DNA of 64,000 nt from Stenotrophomonas indicatrix (GTDB lineage: Bacteria; Pseudomonadota; Gammaproteobacteria; Xanthomonadales; Xanthomonadaceae), in NCBI RefSeq assembly GCF_002750975.1, contig NZ_PEJS01000001.1:496001-560000 (forward strand), written 5' to 3'. Below the pieces are notes generated by a model that saw only the letters and a program-made list of their open reading frames with translations, was not told the origin of the DNA and made no database searches. Positions 49,552 to 58,917 of this stretch are shown here, piece after piece. Position 1 is the first letter of the stretch. Each line of letters starts with the position of its first letter. Made by a program: the position numbers and the translations under genes.

Positions 49552-50361
49552 TTGCGCACGCGCCGCCCACCTGCCGCCCCCGCTGCCCGCTCCCACGCGG
49601 CGCGTGGGCGTGCGAATCCCGCTGCGGTTTCCGCTGGCGTGCGCCATGGCCTGGCGCGCGTGCTGTCCAAGGCGGGTGTGTGCTCGCGCAGCGAGGCCGC
49701 GCGCTGGATCGCCGATGGCCGCGTTCGTGTCGCCGGGCGCATCGTCCGTGATCCGGAATTCCCGATTGCCAGCCCGGCGCCACCGATCGAGGTCGACGGC
49801 CAGCCGATGGGCGCACCGCAACGTCTGTACCTGATGCTCAACAAACCGCGCGGGGTGGTCACCACCGTGCAGGATGAGCGTGGCCGCGACACCGTGTACC
49901 GCTGCTTCGATGGTGCCGGCCTGCCGTGGATCGCGCCGGTCGGTCGCCTGGACAAGGCCAGTGAAGGCCTGTTGCTGTTCAGCAATGATCCGCAGTGGGC
50001 TGCGCGCCTGACTGATCCGCAGACCGGCCCGCACAAGACCTACCACGTGCAGGTGGATCGCCTGCCCGACGAGGACACCCTGGCCGCGCTGCGCGCCGGT
50101 GTCGAAGACGAGGGCGAGTTCCTGCTTGCCCTGGCCGTGCGCGTGCTGCGCAGCGGCGACAAGACCGCCTGGCTGGAGGTGGTCCTCGACGAGGGCCGCA
50201 ACCGCCATATCCGTCGCCTGCTGGCGGCCTTCGACCTGCAGGTGCTGCGCCTGGTCCGCGTTGCGATCGGAGAGCTCACGCTCGGCGATCTCGGCAAAGG
50301 CCAGTGGCGGGCGCTGGAGGTCAGCGACCAGCAGCGGCTGGGGGCCGCTGCACCGGGCTGA
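49552..50361 (+). CDS. RsuA/RluB-family pseudouridine synthase
   Basis: The 269-residue protein has an S4 RNA-binding domain (LARVLSKAGVCSRSEAARWI, residues 35-54), LYLMLNKPRGVVTT, the catalytic APVGRLDKASEGLLLF with D134, and DEGRNRHIRRLLAAFDLQVL. This is the RsuA/RluB/RluE/RluF group that modifies rRNA. The start is a TTG preceded by GGAGCAGAGG, since no ATG is in a better place. Basic, low-complexity N-terminus of about 30 residues. Confidence 0.88.
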   Translation: MRTRRPPAAPAARSHAARGRANPAAVSAGVRHGLARVLSKAGVCSRSEAARWIADGRVRVAGRIVRDPEFPIASPAPPIEVDGQPMGAPQRLYLMLNKPRGVVTTVQDERGRDTVYRCFDGAGLPWIAPVGRLDKASEGLLLFSNDPQWAARLTDPQTGPHKTYHVQVDRLPDEDTLAALRAGVEDEGEFLLALAVRVLRSGDKTAWLEVVLDEGRNRHIRRLLAAFDLQVLRLVRVAIGELTLGDLGKGQWRALEVSDQQRLGAAAPG

Positions 50362-50445
50362 GTGATGCCCACGGCCGGCGCTTGCCGGCCACCGTTCCAG
50401 GCGTAGGGGGCGCCTGGTTGTCGAATGTCCAGAACGGAGCCTGCC

Positions 50446-50784
50446 ATGTATCACCCGACCCTCAAGCAAACCCTGCGCTGCGCCAGCCTGTTGTTGCCGA
50501 TCGTGCTGTTGACGGCCTGCGGCGGCCACAAGAAGGCGGCCAAGGCCGATCGCCCGGCCGAAACCCCGGTGGTTGAAGTAAAGACCCCGGAGCTGGATGG
50601 CCGCGGCAGCTATCGCTTCATGATGAGCAACGGCGACCAGAAGATGACCGCCGACCAGTTCGATGCCTGGATGAAAGCCAATGGCATCCGCGTTGCCAAG
50701 GGCAACGGGCAGGACGCTGTGGCCAAGCCGGTGGTGGTCGCCAGCAAGGACGAGCCCAAGGACAAGAAGAAAAAGAAGAAATAA
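50446..50784 (+). CDS. Small lipoprotein with MTAxxFDAWMKA motif
   Basis: The 112-residue protein has a lipobox, IVLLTAC with C25, so it is probably lipid-anchored. Residues 57-86 include DQKMTADQFDAWMKANGIRV, which matches the exported protein at 49025 in 18 of 30 positions by eye. It ends with a six-lysine run. It lies 84 bp after the pseudouridine synthase gene. Function unknown. Confidence 0.75.
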   Translation: MYHPTLKQTLRCASLLLPIVLLTACGGHKKAAKADRPAETPVVEVKTPELDGRGSYRFMMSNGDQKMTADQFDAWMKANGIRVAKGNGQDAVAKPVVVASKDEPKDKKKKKK

Positions 50785-50824
50785 GGCCTGGCAGGTGCCG
50801 ACCTTGGTCGGCACGCCCTGATGG

Positions 50825-50896
50825 GTAGCGCCGGGCCCGTGCCCGGCGAGCGCATGGCGCGGCTATCGGGAAACCGCCGGGCATGGCCCGGCGTTA
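50825..50896. repeat. SMAG dimer before kbl
   Basis: A GTAGCGCCGGGCCC-type unit (50825-50850) and an inverted unit (50874-50896, head altered to TTAT) lie between the convergent lipoprotein and kbl genes. Confidence 0.75.
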
Positions 50897-50907
50897 TCCG
50901 TGGGTGA

Positions 50908-52113
50908 TCAGCCCTTGATCACGCCCAGCTCGACACCGATGCGGGTGAATGCATCGATCGCGCGGTCCAGGTGCTCGCGGCTGTGCGCGGCGCTGATCTG
51001 GGTGCGGATGCGGGCCTGGCCCTTGGGCACCACCGGGAAGAAGAAGCCGATCGCATAGATGCCTTCTTCCAGCAGCCGCTCGGCGAATTTCTGCGCCAGC
51101 GGTGCGTCGTACAGCATCACCGGGCTGATCGGATGCACGCCGGGCTTCACGTCAAAGCCGGCAGCGGTCATCTTCTCGCGGAAGTAGGTGGTGTTGGCGG
51201 CCAGGGTGCTGCGCAGGTCATCGGCCGCGGCCAGCATCTCGAACGCCTTGATGCCGGCGGCGACCACGTGCGGCGGCAGCGAGTTGGAGAACAGGTACGG
51301 GCGCGAGCGCTGGCGCAGCAGCTCGATCACTTCGGCGCTGGCGCAGGTGAAGCCACCCAGTGCGCCGCCCATGGCCTTGCCCAGGGTGCCGGTGATGATG
51401 TCGATCTTCTCCAGCACGCCCTTGACCTCGGCCGAGCCGCGGCCTGTCGCGCCGAGGAAGCCGGTGGCATGGCATTCGTCGATGTGCACCAGCGCGTTGT
51501 ACTTCTTCGCCAGCGCGGTGATCTCGTCCAGCGGCGCGATGAAGCCGTCCATCGAGAACACGCCGTCGGTGGTGATCAGCTTGGTCTTGCAGCCGGCCGC
51601 ATCGGCGGCCTGCAGCTGCGCTTCCAGGTCGGCCATGTCGCAGTTGGCGTAGCGGAAGCGCTTGGCCTTGCACAGGCGCACGCCGTCGATGATCGAGGCA
51701 TGGTTCAGTGCATCGGAAATGATCGCGTCGTTCTCGCCCAGCAGCGGTTCGAACAGGCCGCCGTTGGCGTCGAAGCAGGCCGCGTACAGGATGGTGTCCT
51801 GCTTGCCGAAGAAGTCGGCGATCTGTTTCTCCAGCTGCTTGTGCAGGTCCTGGGTGCCGCAGATGAAGCGCACCGATGCCATGCCGAAACCGTGGCTGTC
51901 CAGCGCGTCCTTCGCGGCCTGGATCAGGTCAGGATGGTCGGCCAGGCCGAGGTAGTTGTTGGCACAGAAGTTCAGCACCTTGCGGCCGTCCTCCAGGGTG
52001 ATCTCGGCGGACTGCGGGCTGGTGATGATCCGCTCGGACTTGAACAGGCCCTGGGCGCGGATGGCGTCCAGTTCCTCAGCATAGTGGCGGGTCAGGGCGG
52101 AGGAGTCGGTCAT
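50908..52113 (-). CDS. kbl: Glycine C-acetyltransferase (2-amino-3-ketobutyrate CoA ligase)
   Basis: The 401-residue PLP enzyme cleaves 2-amino-3-ketobutyrate with CoA to glycine and acetyl-CoA. It shows [45 protein letters not shown] and the lysine motif [14 protein letters not shown] with K246. It acts with Tdh, 1.1 kb away on the same strand, in threonine degradation. Start [20 protein letters not shown] at 52113. Confidence 0.95.
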   Translation of the reverse strand: MTDSSALTRHYAEELDAIRAQGLFKSERIITSPQSAEITLEDGRKVLNFCANNYLGLADHPDLIQAAKDALDSHGFGMASVRFICGTQDLHKQLEKQIADFFGKQDTILYAACFDANGGLFEPLLGENDAIISDALNHASIIDGVRLCKAKRFRYANCDMADLEAQLQAADAAGCKTKLITTDGVFSMDGFIAPLDEITALAKKYNALVHIDECHATGFLGATGRGSAEVKGVLEKIDIITGTLGKAMGGALGGFTCASAEVIELLRQRSRPYLFSNSLPPHVVAAGIKAFEMLAAADDLRSTLAANTTYFREKMTAAGFDVKPGVHPISPVMLYDAPLAQKFAERLLEEGIYAIGFFFPVVPKGQARIRTQISAAHSREHLDRAIDAFTRIGVELGVIKG

Positions 52114-52210
52114 GGCGTGGGCACGGCTCAGCACGGGGAAACCGCTGATTCTACCGGGCATCGACGGCTGCGGACCGGGCCGGATGGGGCACCGCCATGG
52201 CCGGCACATG

Positions 52211-52239
52211 TTGCATCGCAATAGCAAACGGGTTAAAAA
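52211..52239 (+). promoter_or_regulatory. Promoter of the TorF-type porin gene
   Basis: TTGCAT (52211-52216) and TAAAAA (52234-52239) are 17 bp apart, about 85 bp upstream of the gene at 52326. Confidence 0.5.
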
Positions 52240-52325
52240 TTCGTGAACCGGGGCTGTCTGGCTCCGGTTGCTGCGCCCGCTGCAGATCCCCGCCTTCCAC
52301 GCCACCGACCCCACCGGAGACGCTC

Positions 52326-53018
52326 ATGAAGCACGCCCGTGCCTGCCTCGCCATTGCCGCCGCCCTGACCCTCGCGCCGTTCGCCGCCAGCGCCCAGGAC
52401 AACGAATCTCCGTACAGCTGGAACGTCACCGCCGTCTCGGACTACCTGTTCCGTGGTGTGTCGCAGACCGATGAGGATCCGACCCTGCAGGCCGGCTTCA
52501 CCTACACCAGCCCGGTTGGCCTGTATGCCGGTGTCTGGGGTTCGGGCGTGGACTTCGGTCCGGGCGATCCGAAGACCGAGGTCGACTACCTTATCGGCTA
52601 CGGCGTGGACGTGACCGAGCGCGTCAACTTCGACGTGCTGTTGAACCGTTACACCTACCTCAAGGCCAGCCACCAGAACTACAACGAGCTGATCACCACC
52701 ACCACGCTGGACGACACCTACAAGCTGACGGTGGCCTACAGCAACGATGTGTGGAACAGCAGCACCGACGGCTGGTACTTCGGCCTGGGTGGCAGCTGGG
52801 GCCTGCCGAAGGACTTCACGCTCAACGCCAACGTCGGCCGCAGCACCTTCGAGGACGGTATCGCCAAGGACTACACCGACTGGAACGTCGGCGTCGCCCG
52901 CCAGTTCGGCCTGTTCAATGTCGGCCTGGGTTACTACGGCACCGATGGCAACGGCCGCGACAACTCCGGCAAGCTGGCCCACAGCCGGGTGATGCTGAGC
53001 GTGGCCGTAGGCAAGTAA
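52326..53018 (+). CDS. TorF family putative porin
   Basis: The 230-residue protein has a signal peptide (MKHARACLAIAAALTLAPFA, cleavage near ASAQ), followed by SWNVTAVSDYLFRGVSQTDE, the characteristic start of the TorF putative-porin family, and alternating beta strands up to VMLSVAVGK. It is expected in the outer membrane. It sits between kbl and tdh on the opposite strand. A symmetric terminator follows. Confidence 0.85.
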   Translation: MKHARACLAIAAALTLAPFAASAQDNESPYSWNVTAVSDYLFRGVSQTDEDPTLQAGFTYTSPVGLYAGVWGSGVDFGPGDPKTEVDYLIGYGVDVTERVNFDVLLNRYTYLKASHQNYNELITTTTLDDTYKLTVAYSNDVWNSSTDGWYFGLGGSWGLPKDFTLNANVGRSTFEDGIAKDYTDWNVGVARQFGLFNVGLGYYGTDGNGRDNSGKLAHSRVMLSVAVGK

Positions 53019-53065
53019 CGCCGCAGGCGTTACGGTAGGTGCCTGGCTTGCCTGGCACGCTTCAC

Positions 53066-53094
53066 GAAAAAGGCGCCCAATGGGCGCCTTTTTC
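53066..53094. terminator. Bidirectional terminator after the TorF-type gene
   Basis: GAAAAAGGCGCCC (53066-53078) pairs with GGGCGCCTTTTTC (53082-53094) over AAT. The A-run and T-run allow it to work on both strands. Confidence 0.88.
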
Positions 53095-53186
53095 GATTCC
53101 GCAGCGTTCTTGATTCCATCTGGGGGAGAGCCCCCTTGTTGTTCAAGGGGGCGCGCCGACGGCGCGGGGATAAGGAAACCTGCGGG

Positions 53187-53211
53187 GGAATTGACCCGAA
53201 GGGTCAATTCC
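53187..53211 (-). other. Perfect hairpin containing the tdh stop codon
   Basis: GGAATTGACCC (53187-53197) pairs with GGGTCAATTCC (53201-53211) over a GAA loop, 11 bp perfect. On the minus strand the TGA of tdh and codons for its last residues lie in the stem. No T-tract follows. Confidence 0.55.
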
Positions 53212-54226
53212 AGCTGAGGACCACCTTGCCGGCCTTGCCTTCTTCCATCAGGTCGAAGCCCTTCTGGAAGTCGTCGATCGGCAGCTGGTGGGTCATCACC
53301 TTGCCGAGCGGGAAGCCGGACAGCACCAGCTGGGTCATCTTGTACCAGGTCTCGTACATCTTGCGGCCGTAGATGCCCTGCACGGTCAGGCCCTTGAAGA
53401 TGATCTTGTCCCAGTCGCAGCCGGCACCCTTGGGCATGATGCCGAGCATGGCGATCTTGCCGCCGTGGTACATGCAGTCGAGCATGTCGTTGAACGCGCG
53501 CGGGTTGCCGCTCATTTCCAGGCCCACGTCGAAGCCCTCCATGTGCAGTTCCTTCATCACGTCCTTCAGCGACGTGTTGGCGACGTTGACCACGCGGGTG
53601 GCGCCCATGTCGGCGGCCAGCTTCAGGCGGAAGTCGTTGACGTCGGTCACCACCACGTTGCGTGCACCGATGTGCTTGCAGATGCCCGCCGCGATGATGC
53701 CGATCGGGCCGGCGCCGGTGATCAGCACGTCTTCGCCGATGACGTTGAATTCCAGCGCGCAGTGAGCGGCATTGCCGTACGGGTCGAAGAAGGCGGCCAG
53801 CTCGGAGGGGATCTGGTCGGGGATCGGCCACAGGTTGCTGGCCGGCATCACCATGTATTCGGCGAACGCACCGTTGACGTTGACGCCGATGCCGACGGTG
53901 TTCGGGCACAGGTGCGGACGACCGCCGCGGCAGTTGCGGCAGTGACCGCAGACGATGTGGCCTTCGGCCGACACGCGCTGGCCGATCTCGTAGCCGGTCA
54001 CGCCCGGGCCGATCTCTGCGATGCGGCCGACGAACTCATGGCCGATGGTCAGGCCCGGCTTGATCGTGCGCTGGCTCCATTCGTCCCACAGGTAGATATG
54101 CAGGTCGGTGCCGCAGATCGCGGTCTTTTCCAGCTTGATCAGGACCTGGTTGGGGCCCGGGGTCGGCACCGGAACCTCTTCCATCCAGATGCCCTTGGCC
54201 GCTTCGCGCTTGACCAGGGCCTTCAT
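53204..54226 (-). CDS. tdh: L-threonine 3-dehydrogenase
   Basis: The 340-residue zinc enzyme oxidises threonine to 2-amino-3-ketobutyrate, the substrate of Kbl. Catalytic ligands C38, H63 and E64 (AICGTD, GHEFVG) and structural cysteines C93, C96, C99, C107 (CGHCRNC...C) are present, as is the NAD-binding [15 protein letters not shown]. Length matches E. coli Tdh (341). The start at 54226 ([12 protein letters not shown]) is by family alignment; 54241 ([10 protein letters not shown]) is an alternative. Confidence 0.95.
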   Translation of the reverse strand: MKALVKREAAKGIWMEEVPVPTPGPNQVLIKLEKTAICGTDLHIYLWDEWSQRTIKPGLTIGHEFVGRIAEIGPGVTGYEIGQRVSAEGHIVCGHCRNCRGGRPHLCPNTVGIGVNVNGAFAEYMVMPASNLWPIPDQIPSELAAFFDPYGNAAHCALEFNVIGEDVLITGAGPIGIIAAGICKHIGARNVVVTDVNDFRLKLAADMGATRVVNVANTSLKDVMKELHMEGFDVGLEMSGNPRAFNDMLDCMYHGGKIAMLGIMPKGAGCDWDKIIFKGLTVQGIYGRKMYETWYKMTQLVLSGFPLGKVMTHQLPIDDFQKGFDLMEEGKAGKVVLSWN

Positions 54227-54370
54227 CGTTTGCTGCGCCATCGGGGTGGAACTCATCAGGGGGAAAGCGCGGATTATAGGGCGCCACGCGGATTTCCCAT
54301 GTTGCGCTGCGGGTGCAGTGGTGGAACGAAAGCTGTGCGCAGGCGGGCGTTTCGAACAGCGCCACTGCGT

Positions 54371-54432
54371 TCGCCGGGCATGGCCCGGCGCTACCGGCAA
54401 ATCGCGCGGGTAGCGCCGGGCCATGCCCGGCG
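54371..54432. repeat. Two SMAG units, tail-to-tail spacing
   Basis: An inverted unit ending CCCGGCGCTAC (54371-54394) precedes a forward unit GTAGCGCCGGGCC (54410-54432), so the GTAG heads face each other. This is the reverse of the head orientation in most dimers here. They lie upstream of both tdh and the S46 peptidase gene. Confidence 0.75.
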
Positions 54433-54481
54433 GGCCGGGGGCCATGACTTCCGGGGTTCGGGCCGGGGCAGGGCGGCGGGC

Positions 54482-54487
54482 TACAAT
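54482..54487 (+). promoter_or_regulatory. Possible -10 box of the S46 peptidase gene
   Basis: TACAAT lies 29 bp before the ATG. The nearest -35 candidate, TTCGGG at 54457-54462, is poor and 19 bp away. Confidence 0.35.
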
Positions 54488-54515
54488 CGAGGGTTCCACT
54501 ACCAGGGGCCGCTCC

Positions 54516-56678
54516 ATGCGCTCGAACCTGCTTGCATTCTCCGTCGTCGCCAGCCTTGGGCTGGTCCAGGTCGCCCATGCCGCTGAAGGCATGTGGGTGC
54601 CGCAGCAGCTGCCGGAAATCGCCGGCCCGCTGCAGAAGGCCGGCCTCAAGCTGTCCCCGGAACAGCTGGCCAACCTGACCGGCGACCCGATGGGCGCGGT
54701 GGTCGCGCTGGGCGGCTGCACCGCCAGCTTCGTCTCCCCGCAGGGCCTGGTGGTCACCAACCACCACTGTGCCTATGGTGCGATCCAGCTGAACTCGACC
54801 GCACAGAAGAACCTGATCAAGGACGGCTTCAACGCGCCCAAGCTCAGCGATGAACTGAGTGCCGGCCCGAACGCCCGCGTGTTCGTGCTCGACCAGATCA
54901 CCGACGTCACTGCCCAGGCCAAGGCGGCCATCGCCGGCGCCGGCAAGGACCCGCTGGCCCGCAGCCGTGCGCTGGACGCTTTCGACAAGGCCCAGGTCGC
55001 CGCGTGTGAAGCCGATGCCGGCTTCCGCTGCCGCCTGTATTCATTCTCCGGCGGCAACACCTACCGTCTGTTCCGCAACCTGGAAATCAAGGACGTGCGC
55101 CTGGTCTATGCACCTCCGGGCAGCGTCGGCAAGTTCGGCGGTGACGTCGACAACTGGATGTGGCCGCGCCACACCGGTGATTTCTCGTTCTACCGTGCCT
55201 ACGTCGGCAAGGACGGCAAGCCGGCGGCGTTCTCGGCCGACAACGTGCCCTACCAGCCCAAGCACTTCCTGAAGTTCGCCGATACGCCGCTGGGCGCCGA
55301 CGACTTCGTGATGGTGGCCGGCTACCCGGGCCGCACCAACCGCTACGCGCTGGCCGGCGAGTTCAACGAGACCGCCAGCTTCACCTACCCGACCATCGCC
55401 CGCCACTACAACGCGGTGCTGAAGATGATCGCCGACGCCGGCAAGGCCGACGCCGACGTCAAGGTGAAGTACGCCGCCACCGCGGCCAGCATGAACAACG
55501 TGGCCAAGAACTACCTGGGCCAGCTGGAAGGCTTCAAGCGCATCGATGCCGCCGGCCAGAAGCAGGCCGAAGAAGCGGCGGTGCTGGCCTGGCTGAAGAA
55601 GCAGGGCGCTGCCGGCAAGCCGGCACTTGCCGCGCACGCGCAGCTGCTGCAGCACCTGGATACCAGCAAGTCGACGCGCGAGCGCGACCTGTTCGTCGGC
55701 CAGTTCAACAACACCTCTGCAGTGGGCGCGGCCATCACCCTGTACCGCCTGTCGATCGAGCGCAGCAAGCCCGATGCCGAGCGCGAAGCGGGTTACCAGG
55801 ACCGCGACCTGACCACCATCGAGGGCAGCCTGAAGCAGATGGATCGCCGCTACGTGGCGAAGATGGACCAGCAGCTGCAGACCTACTGGCTGGACCAGTA
55901 CGTGGCCCTGCCGGCCGCCCAGCGCGACAACGAGGTGCTGAACACGTGGTTGGCCGGCAGCGATGCCACTGCGGTGAAGTCGCTGGTGACCAAGCTGGGC
56001 GGCACCGGACTGGGCAGCCTGGACAACCGCCTGAAGTGGTTCAAGGCCGATCGCGCTGCGTTTGAAGCCAGCAATGATCCGGCCATCCAGTACGCGGTGG
56101 CCGTCATGCCGGCGCTGCTGAAGCAGGAAGAGCAGAAGAAAATCCGCGAGGGCGAATCGCTGACCGCTCGTCCGCTCTACCTGCAGGCCGTGGCCGACTA
56201 CAAGAAGAGCCAGGGCGAGTTCGTCTATCCCGATGCCAACCTGTCGCTGCGCATCACCTTCGGCAACGTGATGGGCTATGGCAAGGACGGCGTGAAGTAC
56301 ACCCCGTTCACCACCCTGGAAGGTGTGGCGGCGAAGGAAACCGGTGAGGATCCGTTCGACTCGCCGAAGGCCCTGCTCGATGCGGTCAAGGCCAAGCGTT
56401 ACGGCGGTCTGGAAGACAAGCGGATCGGTTCGGTACCGGTGAACTTCCTGTCCAACCTGGACATCACCGGCGGCAACTCCGGTTCGCCGGTGCTCGATGC
56501 CAACGGCAAGCTGGTCGGCCTGGCCTTCGACGGCAACTGGGAATCGGTCAGTTCCAACTGGGTGTTCGACCCGGTGATGACCCGCATGATCGCCGTCGAC
56601 AGCCGCTACATGCAGTGGATCATGCAGGAAGTGGCGCCGGCGCCGCAGCTGCTGAAGGAACTGAACCTGGCGAAATAA
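54516..56678 (+). CDS. S46 family dipeptidyl-peptidase (DPP7-type)
   Basis: The 720-residue periplasmic serine peptidase releases dipeptides from the N-terminus of peptides. It has a signal peptide (to about residue 23), then the catalytic triad: H84 in TNHHC, D222 in HTGDFSFY, and S655 in GGNSGSPV. G673 (FDGNWE), 18 residues after the nucleophile, matches the glycine of DPP7, where DPP11 has arginine, so hydrophobic rather than acidic P1 preference is expected. DAP BII of Pseudoxanthomonas is a related enzyme (722 residues). Confidence 0.93.
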   Translation: MRSNLLAFSVVASLGLVQVAHAAEGMWVPQQLPEIAGPLQKAGLKLSPEQLANLTGDPMGAVVALGGCTASFVSPQGLVVTNHHCAYGAIQLNSTAQKNLIKDGFNAPKLSDELSAGPNARVFVLDQITDVTAQAKAAIAGAGKDPLARSRALDAFDKAQVAACEADAGFRCRLYSFSGGNTYRLFRNLEIKDVRLVYAPPGSVGKFGGDVDNWMWPRHTGDFSFYRAYVGKDGKPAAFSADNVPYQPKHFLKFADTPLGADDFVMVAGYPGRTNRYALAGEFNETASFTYPTIARHYNAVLKMIADAGKADADVKVKYAATAASMNNVAKNYLGQLEGFKRIDAAGQKQAEEAAVLAWLKKQGAAGKPALAAHAQLLQHLDTSKSTRERDLFVGQFNNTSAVGAAITLYRLSIERSKPDAEREAGYQDRDLTTIEGSLKQMDRRYVAKMDQQLQTYWLDQYVALPAAQRDNEVLNTWLAGSDATAVKSLVTKLGGTGLGSLDNRLKWFKADRAAFEASNDPAIQYAVAVMPALLKQEEQKKIREGESLTARPLYLQAVADYKKSQGEFVYPDANLSLRITFGNVMGYGKDGVKYTPFTTLEGVAAKETGEDPFDSPKALLDAVKAKRYGGLEDKRIGSVPVNFLSNLDITGGNSGSPVLDANGKLVGLAFDGNWESVSSNWVFDPVMTRMIAVDSRYMQWIMQEVAPAPQLLKELNLAK

Positions 56679-56688
56679 ACCGGTTGCG

Positions 56689-56711
56689 GTAGTGCCGGCC
56701 GCTGGCCGGCA
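56689..56711 (+). repeat. Single SMAG unit after the S46 peptidase
   Basis: GTAGTGCCGGCCGCTGGCC with its terminal GGCA, 10 bp after the stop and just before the terminator at 56741. Confidence 0.75.
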
Positions 56712-56740
56712 ACCTCGACCAGATAGCCGGAGTTTCTGAA

Positions 56741-56769
56741 ACCCCGCGACGTCTGTCGCGGGGTTTTTT
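56741..56769 (+). terminator. Terminator after the S46 peptidase
   Basis: ACCCCGCGAC (56741-56750) pairs perfectly with GTCGCGGGGT (56755-56764) over GTCT, then a run of T. Confidence 0.9.
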
Positions 56770-56877
56770 CATGCCCCGACCGGCCGGGTCCGCCGAACAG
56801 GTATCATCCCTGTTCCGCGCACTTCACAGGATGTGAACAATGCGCCGGAACTCCTCCCCCAAGGACCCCTTGTTCGC

Positions 56878-57522
56878 ATGCGCATCCTGCTTGCCCGTCA
56901 CGGCGAAACGCCGTGGAACGCCGAAGGCCGCTACCAGGGCCAGATCGACATCCCGCTTTCGCCCATCGGTGAGGCCCAGGCCCAGGCGCTTGGCGCCCGC
57001 CTGGCTTCGGTGGACATCACCCGCGCGGTGGCCTCACCGCTGTCACGCGCCCAACGCACTGCGCAACTGGCCCTGGGTGCTGCACGCGCCGACATGCTGC
57101 TGACCGAGCCGGAGCTGCAGGAAATCGCCCACGGTGAGTGGGAAGGCCTGCTGGCCAGCGAAATCAACGAAAAAGACCCGTCGCGCCTGCAGGCGTGGCG
57201 CAATGAACCGGACACCGTGCTGATGCCCGGTGGCGAATCGCTGCGCCTGGTGCTGGAGCGCAGCTGGCGCGGCCTGGCCCGAGCCGCCGAAGGCCTTGGC
57301 GAACACGACACCCTGCTGGTGGTCGCCCACGATGCAGTCAACCGGGTGATCCTGTGCAAGGTGCTGGGCCTGCCGTTGTCGCGGCTGTGGACCTTCCGCC
57401 AGGCACCGACCACGCTCAACCTGCTTGAAGGCGCCGACCTGGACAGCCTGGAAGTGGTGCGCCTGAACGACTGCGCCCACCACACGCCGTTCTTCGGTGA
57501 AGCCAAGCACCGCGCACTCTGA
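56878..57522 (+). CDS. Histidine phosphatase family protein
   Basis: The 214-residue protein starts MRILLARHGETPWNAEGRYQ with the RHG motif (R7, H8), the second catalytic residues around E82 and E87 (QEIAHGEWEG) and H151 in VVAHDAVNR. It is of the GpmB/CobC branch of the phosphoglycerate mutase superfamily; the substrate is not determined. A GTG at 56833 gives a longer product. It precedes folC by 42 bp, so it may be part of the folC-purF transcript. Confidence 0.85.
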   Translation: MRILLARHGETPWNAEGRYQGQIDIPLSPIGEAQAQALGARLASVDITRAVASPLSRAQRTAQLALGAARADMLLTEPELQEIAHGEWEGLLASEINEKDPSRLQAWRNEPDTVLMPGGESLRLVLERSWRGLARAAEGLGEHDTLLVVAHDAVNRVILCKVLGLPLSRLWTFRQAPTTLNLLEGADLDSLEVVRLNDCAHHTPFFGEAKHRAL

Positions 57523-57564
57523 ATCTTCTGCCCTGAACCACCTGCACCTGTTGGAAGCCTTGCC

Positions 57565-58836
57565 GTGAAGAACACCCCGACCACTCTGGCCGAATGGCTG
57601 GACTACATTGAACGCCAGCATCCAGCCAGCATCGACATGGGACTGGAGCGCGTGCGCACCGTGGCCACCGCGATGGGCCTGGGCACGCCGGCCAGGCACA
57701 CCATCGTGGTCGGTGGTACCAACGGCAAGGGTTCCACCGTCGCCTTCATCGAGGCCATCGCGCGTGCTGCGGGCTGGAAGGTCGGCGCGTACACCTCGCC
57801 GCACCTGCTGCGCTACAACGAGCGCGTGCGCATCGATGGCCAGGATGTCGATGACGCCGCACTGGTGGCCGCGTTCAACACGGTCGAGGCAGCGCGCGGT
57901 GACGTGACGCTGACCTACTTCGAGTACGGAACGCTGGCCGCGCTGCAGTTGTTCGCCGATGCCGATCTTGATCTGGCCGTGCTGGAAGTGGGCCTCGGTG
58001 GCCGCCTGGATGCGGTCAACATCGTCGACGCCGACGTGGCGGTGATTACCACCGTGGACATCGATCACGCCGAATGGCTGGGCGAGGACCGCGAGGCCAT
58101 CGGTGCCGAGAAGGCCGGCATCATCCGCGGCTGGAAGCCGGTGATCCTGGGCGAGACCGATCCGCCGTCGAGCGTGCTGGCGCGCGCCTACCTGGTGGGT
58201 GCCAATGCGATCCGCGGCGGCAGCGACTATTTCTACGAACCGATCGACGCGCAGCGTTGGCGCTGGCGCGATGTCGGCACCCGCCTGGAACTGCCGACGC
58301 CGACGCTGGCCGGGCCGATCCAGCTGGCCAACGCCGGTGCGGCGATCGCGGCGCTGCGCGCGTTGGACAGGCCGGTGCCGCGCGCGGCATGGGCCGCAGG
58401 CGTGGCAGCGGCGCGCATCGCCGGGCGCCTGCAGGCGTTCGAGCGCGATGGCGTGCAGGTTCGCGTCGATGTCGGCCACAACCCGCAGGCAGCCGGCCAG
58501 CTGGCGCGCGCGCTGAAGGCCGAGGCATCCCCCGGGCGCACCCTGGCGGTATACGCCGCGCTGCAGGACAAGGACGCCGTGGGCGTGGTGCAGGCCCTGC
58601 AGGAGGTGGTGAGCGACTGGACCCTGGCCGGGCTCGATGGCGCGCGTGGGCAGAGTGCGGCGGAACTGCAGGCACGGCTGGCAGATACTGCGGCAGCCAC
58701 TGCGGCGCTGGCCGGCACGGTCGAACAGGCTATGGCGCAGGTGCTGGCCCGCGCCGAGCGCGGCGACCGGGTGCTGGTATTTGGTTCCTTCCATACCGCC
58801 GCCGCTGCGCTGCAATGGCTGCAGGCCCACGCCTGA
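57565..58836 (+). CDS. folC: Bifunctional folylpolyglutamate synthase / dihydrofolate synthase
   Basis: The 423-residue ligase has the P-loop GGTNGKGSTV at residues 50-59 and YTSPHLLRYNERVRIDGQDV, GLGGRLDAVNIVDADVAVIT, and DIDHAEWLGEDREAIGAEKA. It joins glutamate to dihydropteroate and to folates. GTG start. It begins the folC-dedD-cvpA-purF order known from E. coli; accD, which precedes folC there, is not present. Confidence 0.94.
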   Translation: MKNTPTTLAEWLDYIERQHPASIDMGLERVRTVATAMGLGTPARHTIVVGGTNGKGSTVAFIEAIARAAGWKVGAYTSPHLLRYNERVRIDGQDVDDAALVAAFNTVEAARGDVTLTYFEYGTLAALQLFADADLDLAVLEVGLGGRLDAVNIVDADVAVITTVDIDHAEWLGEDREAIGAEKAGIIRGWKPVILGETDPPSSVLARAYLVGANAIRGGSDYFYEPIDAQRWRWRDVGTRLELPTPTLAGPIQLANAGAAIAALRALDRPVPRAAWAAGVAAARIAGRLQAFERDGVQVRVDVGHNPQAAGQLARALKAEASPGRTLAVYAALQDKDAVGVVQALQEVVSDWTLAGLDGARGQSAAELQARLADTAAATAALAGTVEQAMAQVLARAERGDRVLVFGSFHTAAAALQWLQAHA

Positions 58837-58878
58837 CCGCCGTTCAGCCATTACCGACGCCGTGCGGTCGCGCACCCG

Positions 58879-58884
58879 TATAAT
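58879..58884 (+). promoter_or_regulatory. -10-like TATAAT upstream of the dedD-like gene
   Basis: A perfect TATAAT lies 34 bp before the GTG start, but the -35 region has no good match, so an internal promoter for the last four genes is only possible. Confidence 0.35.
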
Positions 58885-58917
58885 CGACCGCAACGTCCAG
58901 CCTGCCGCCTGCCCTAC

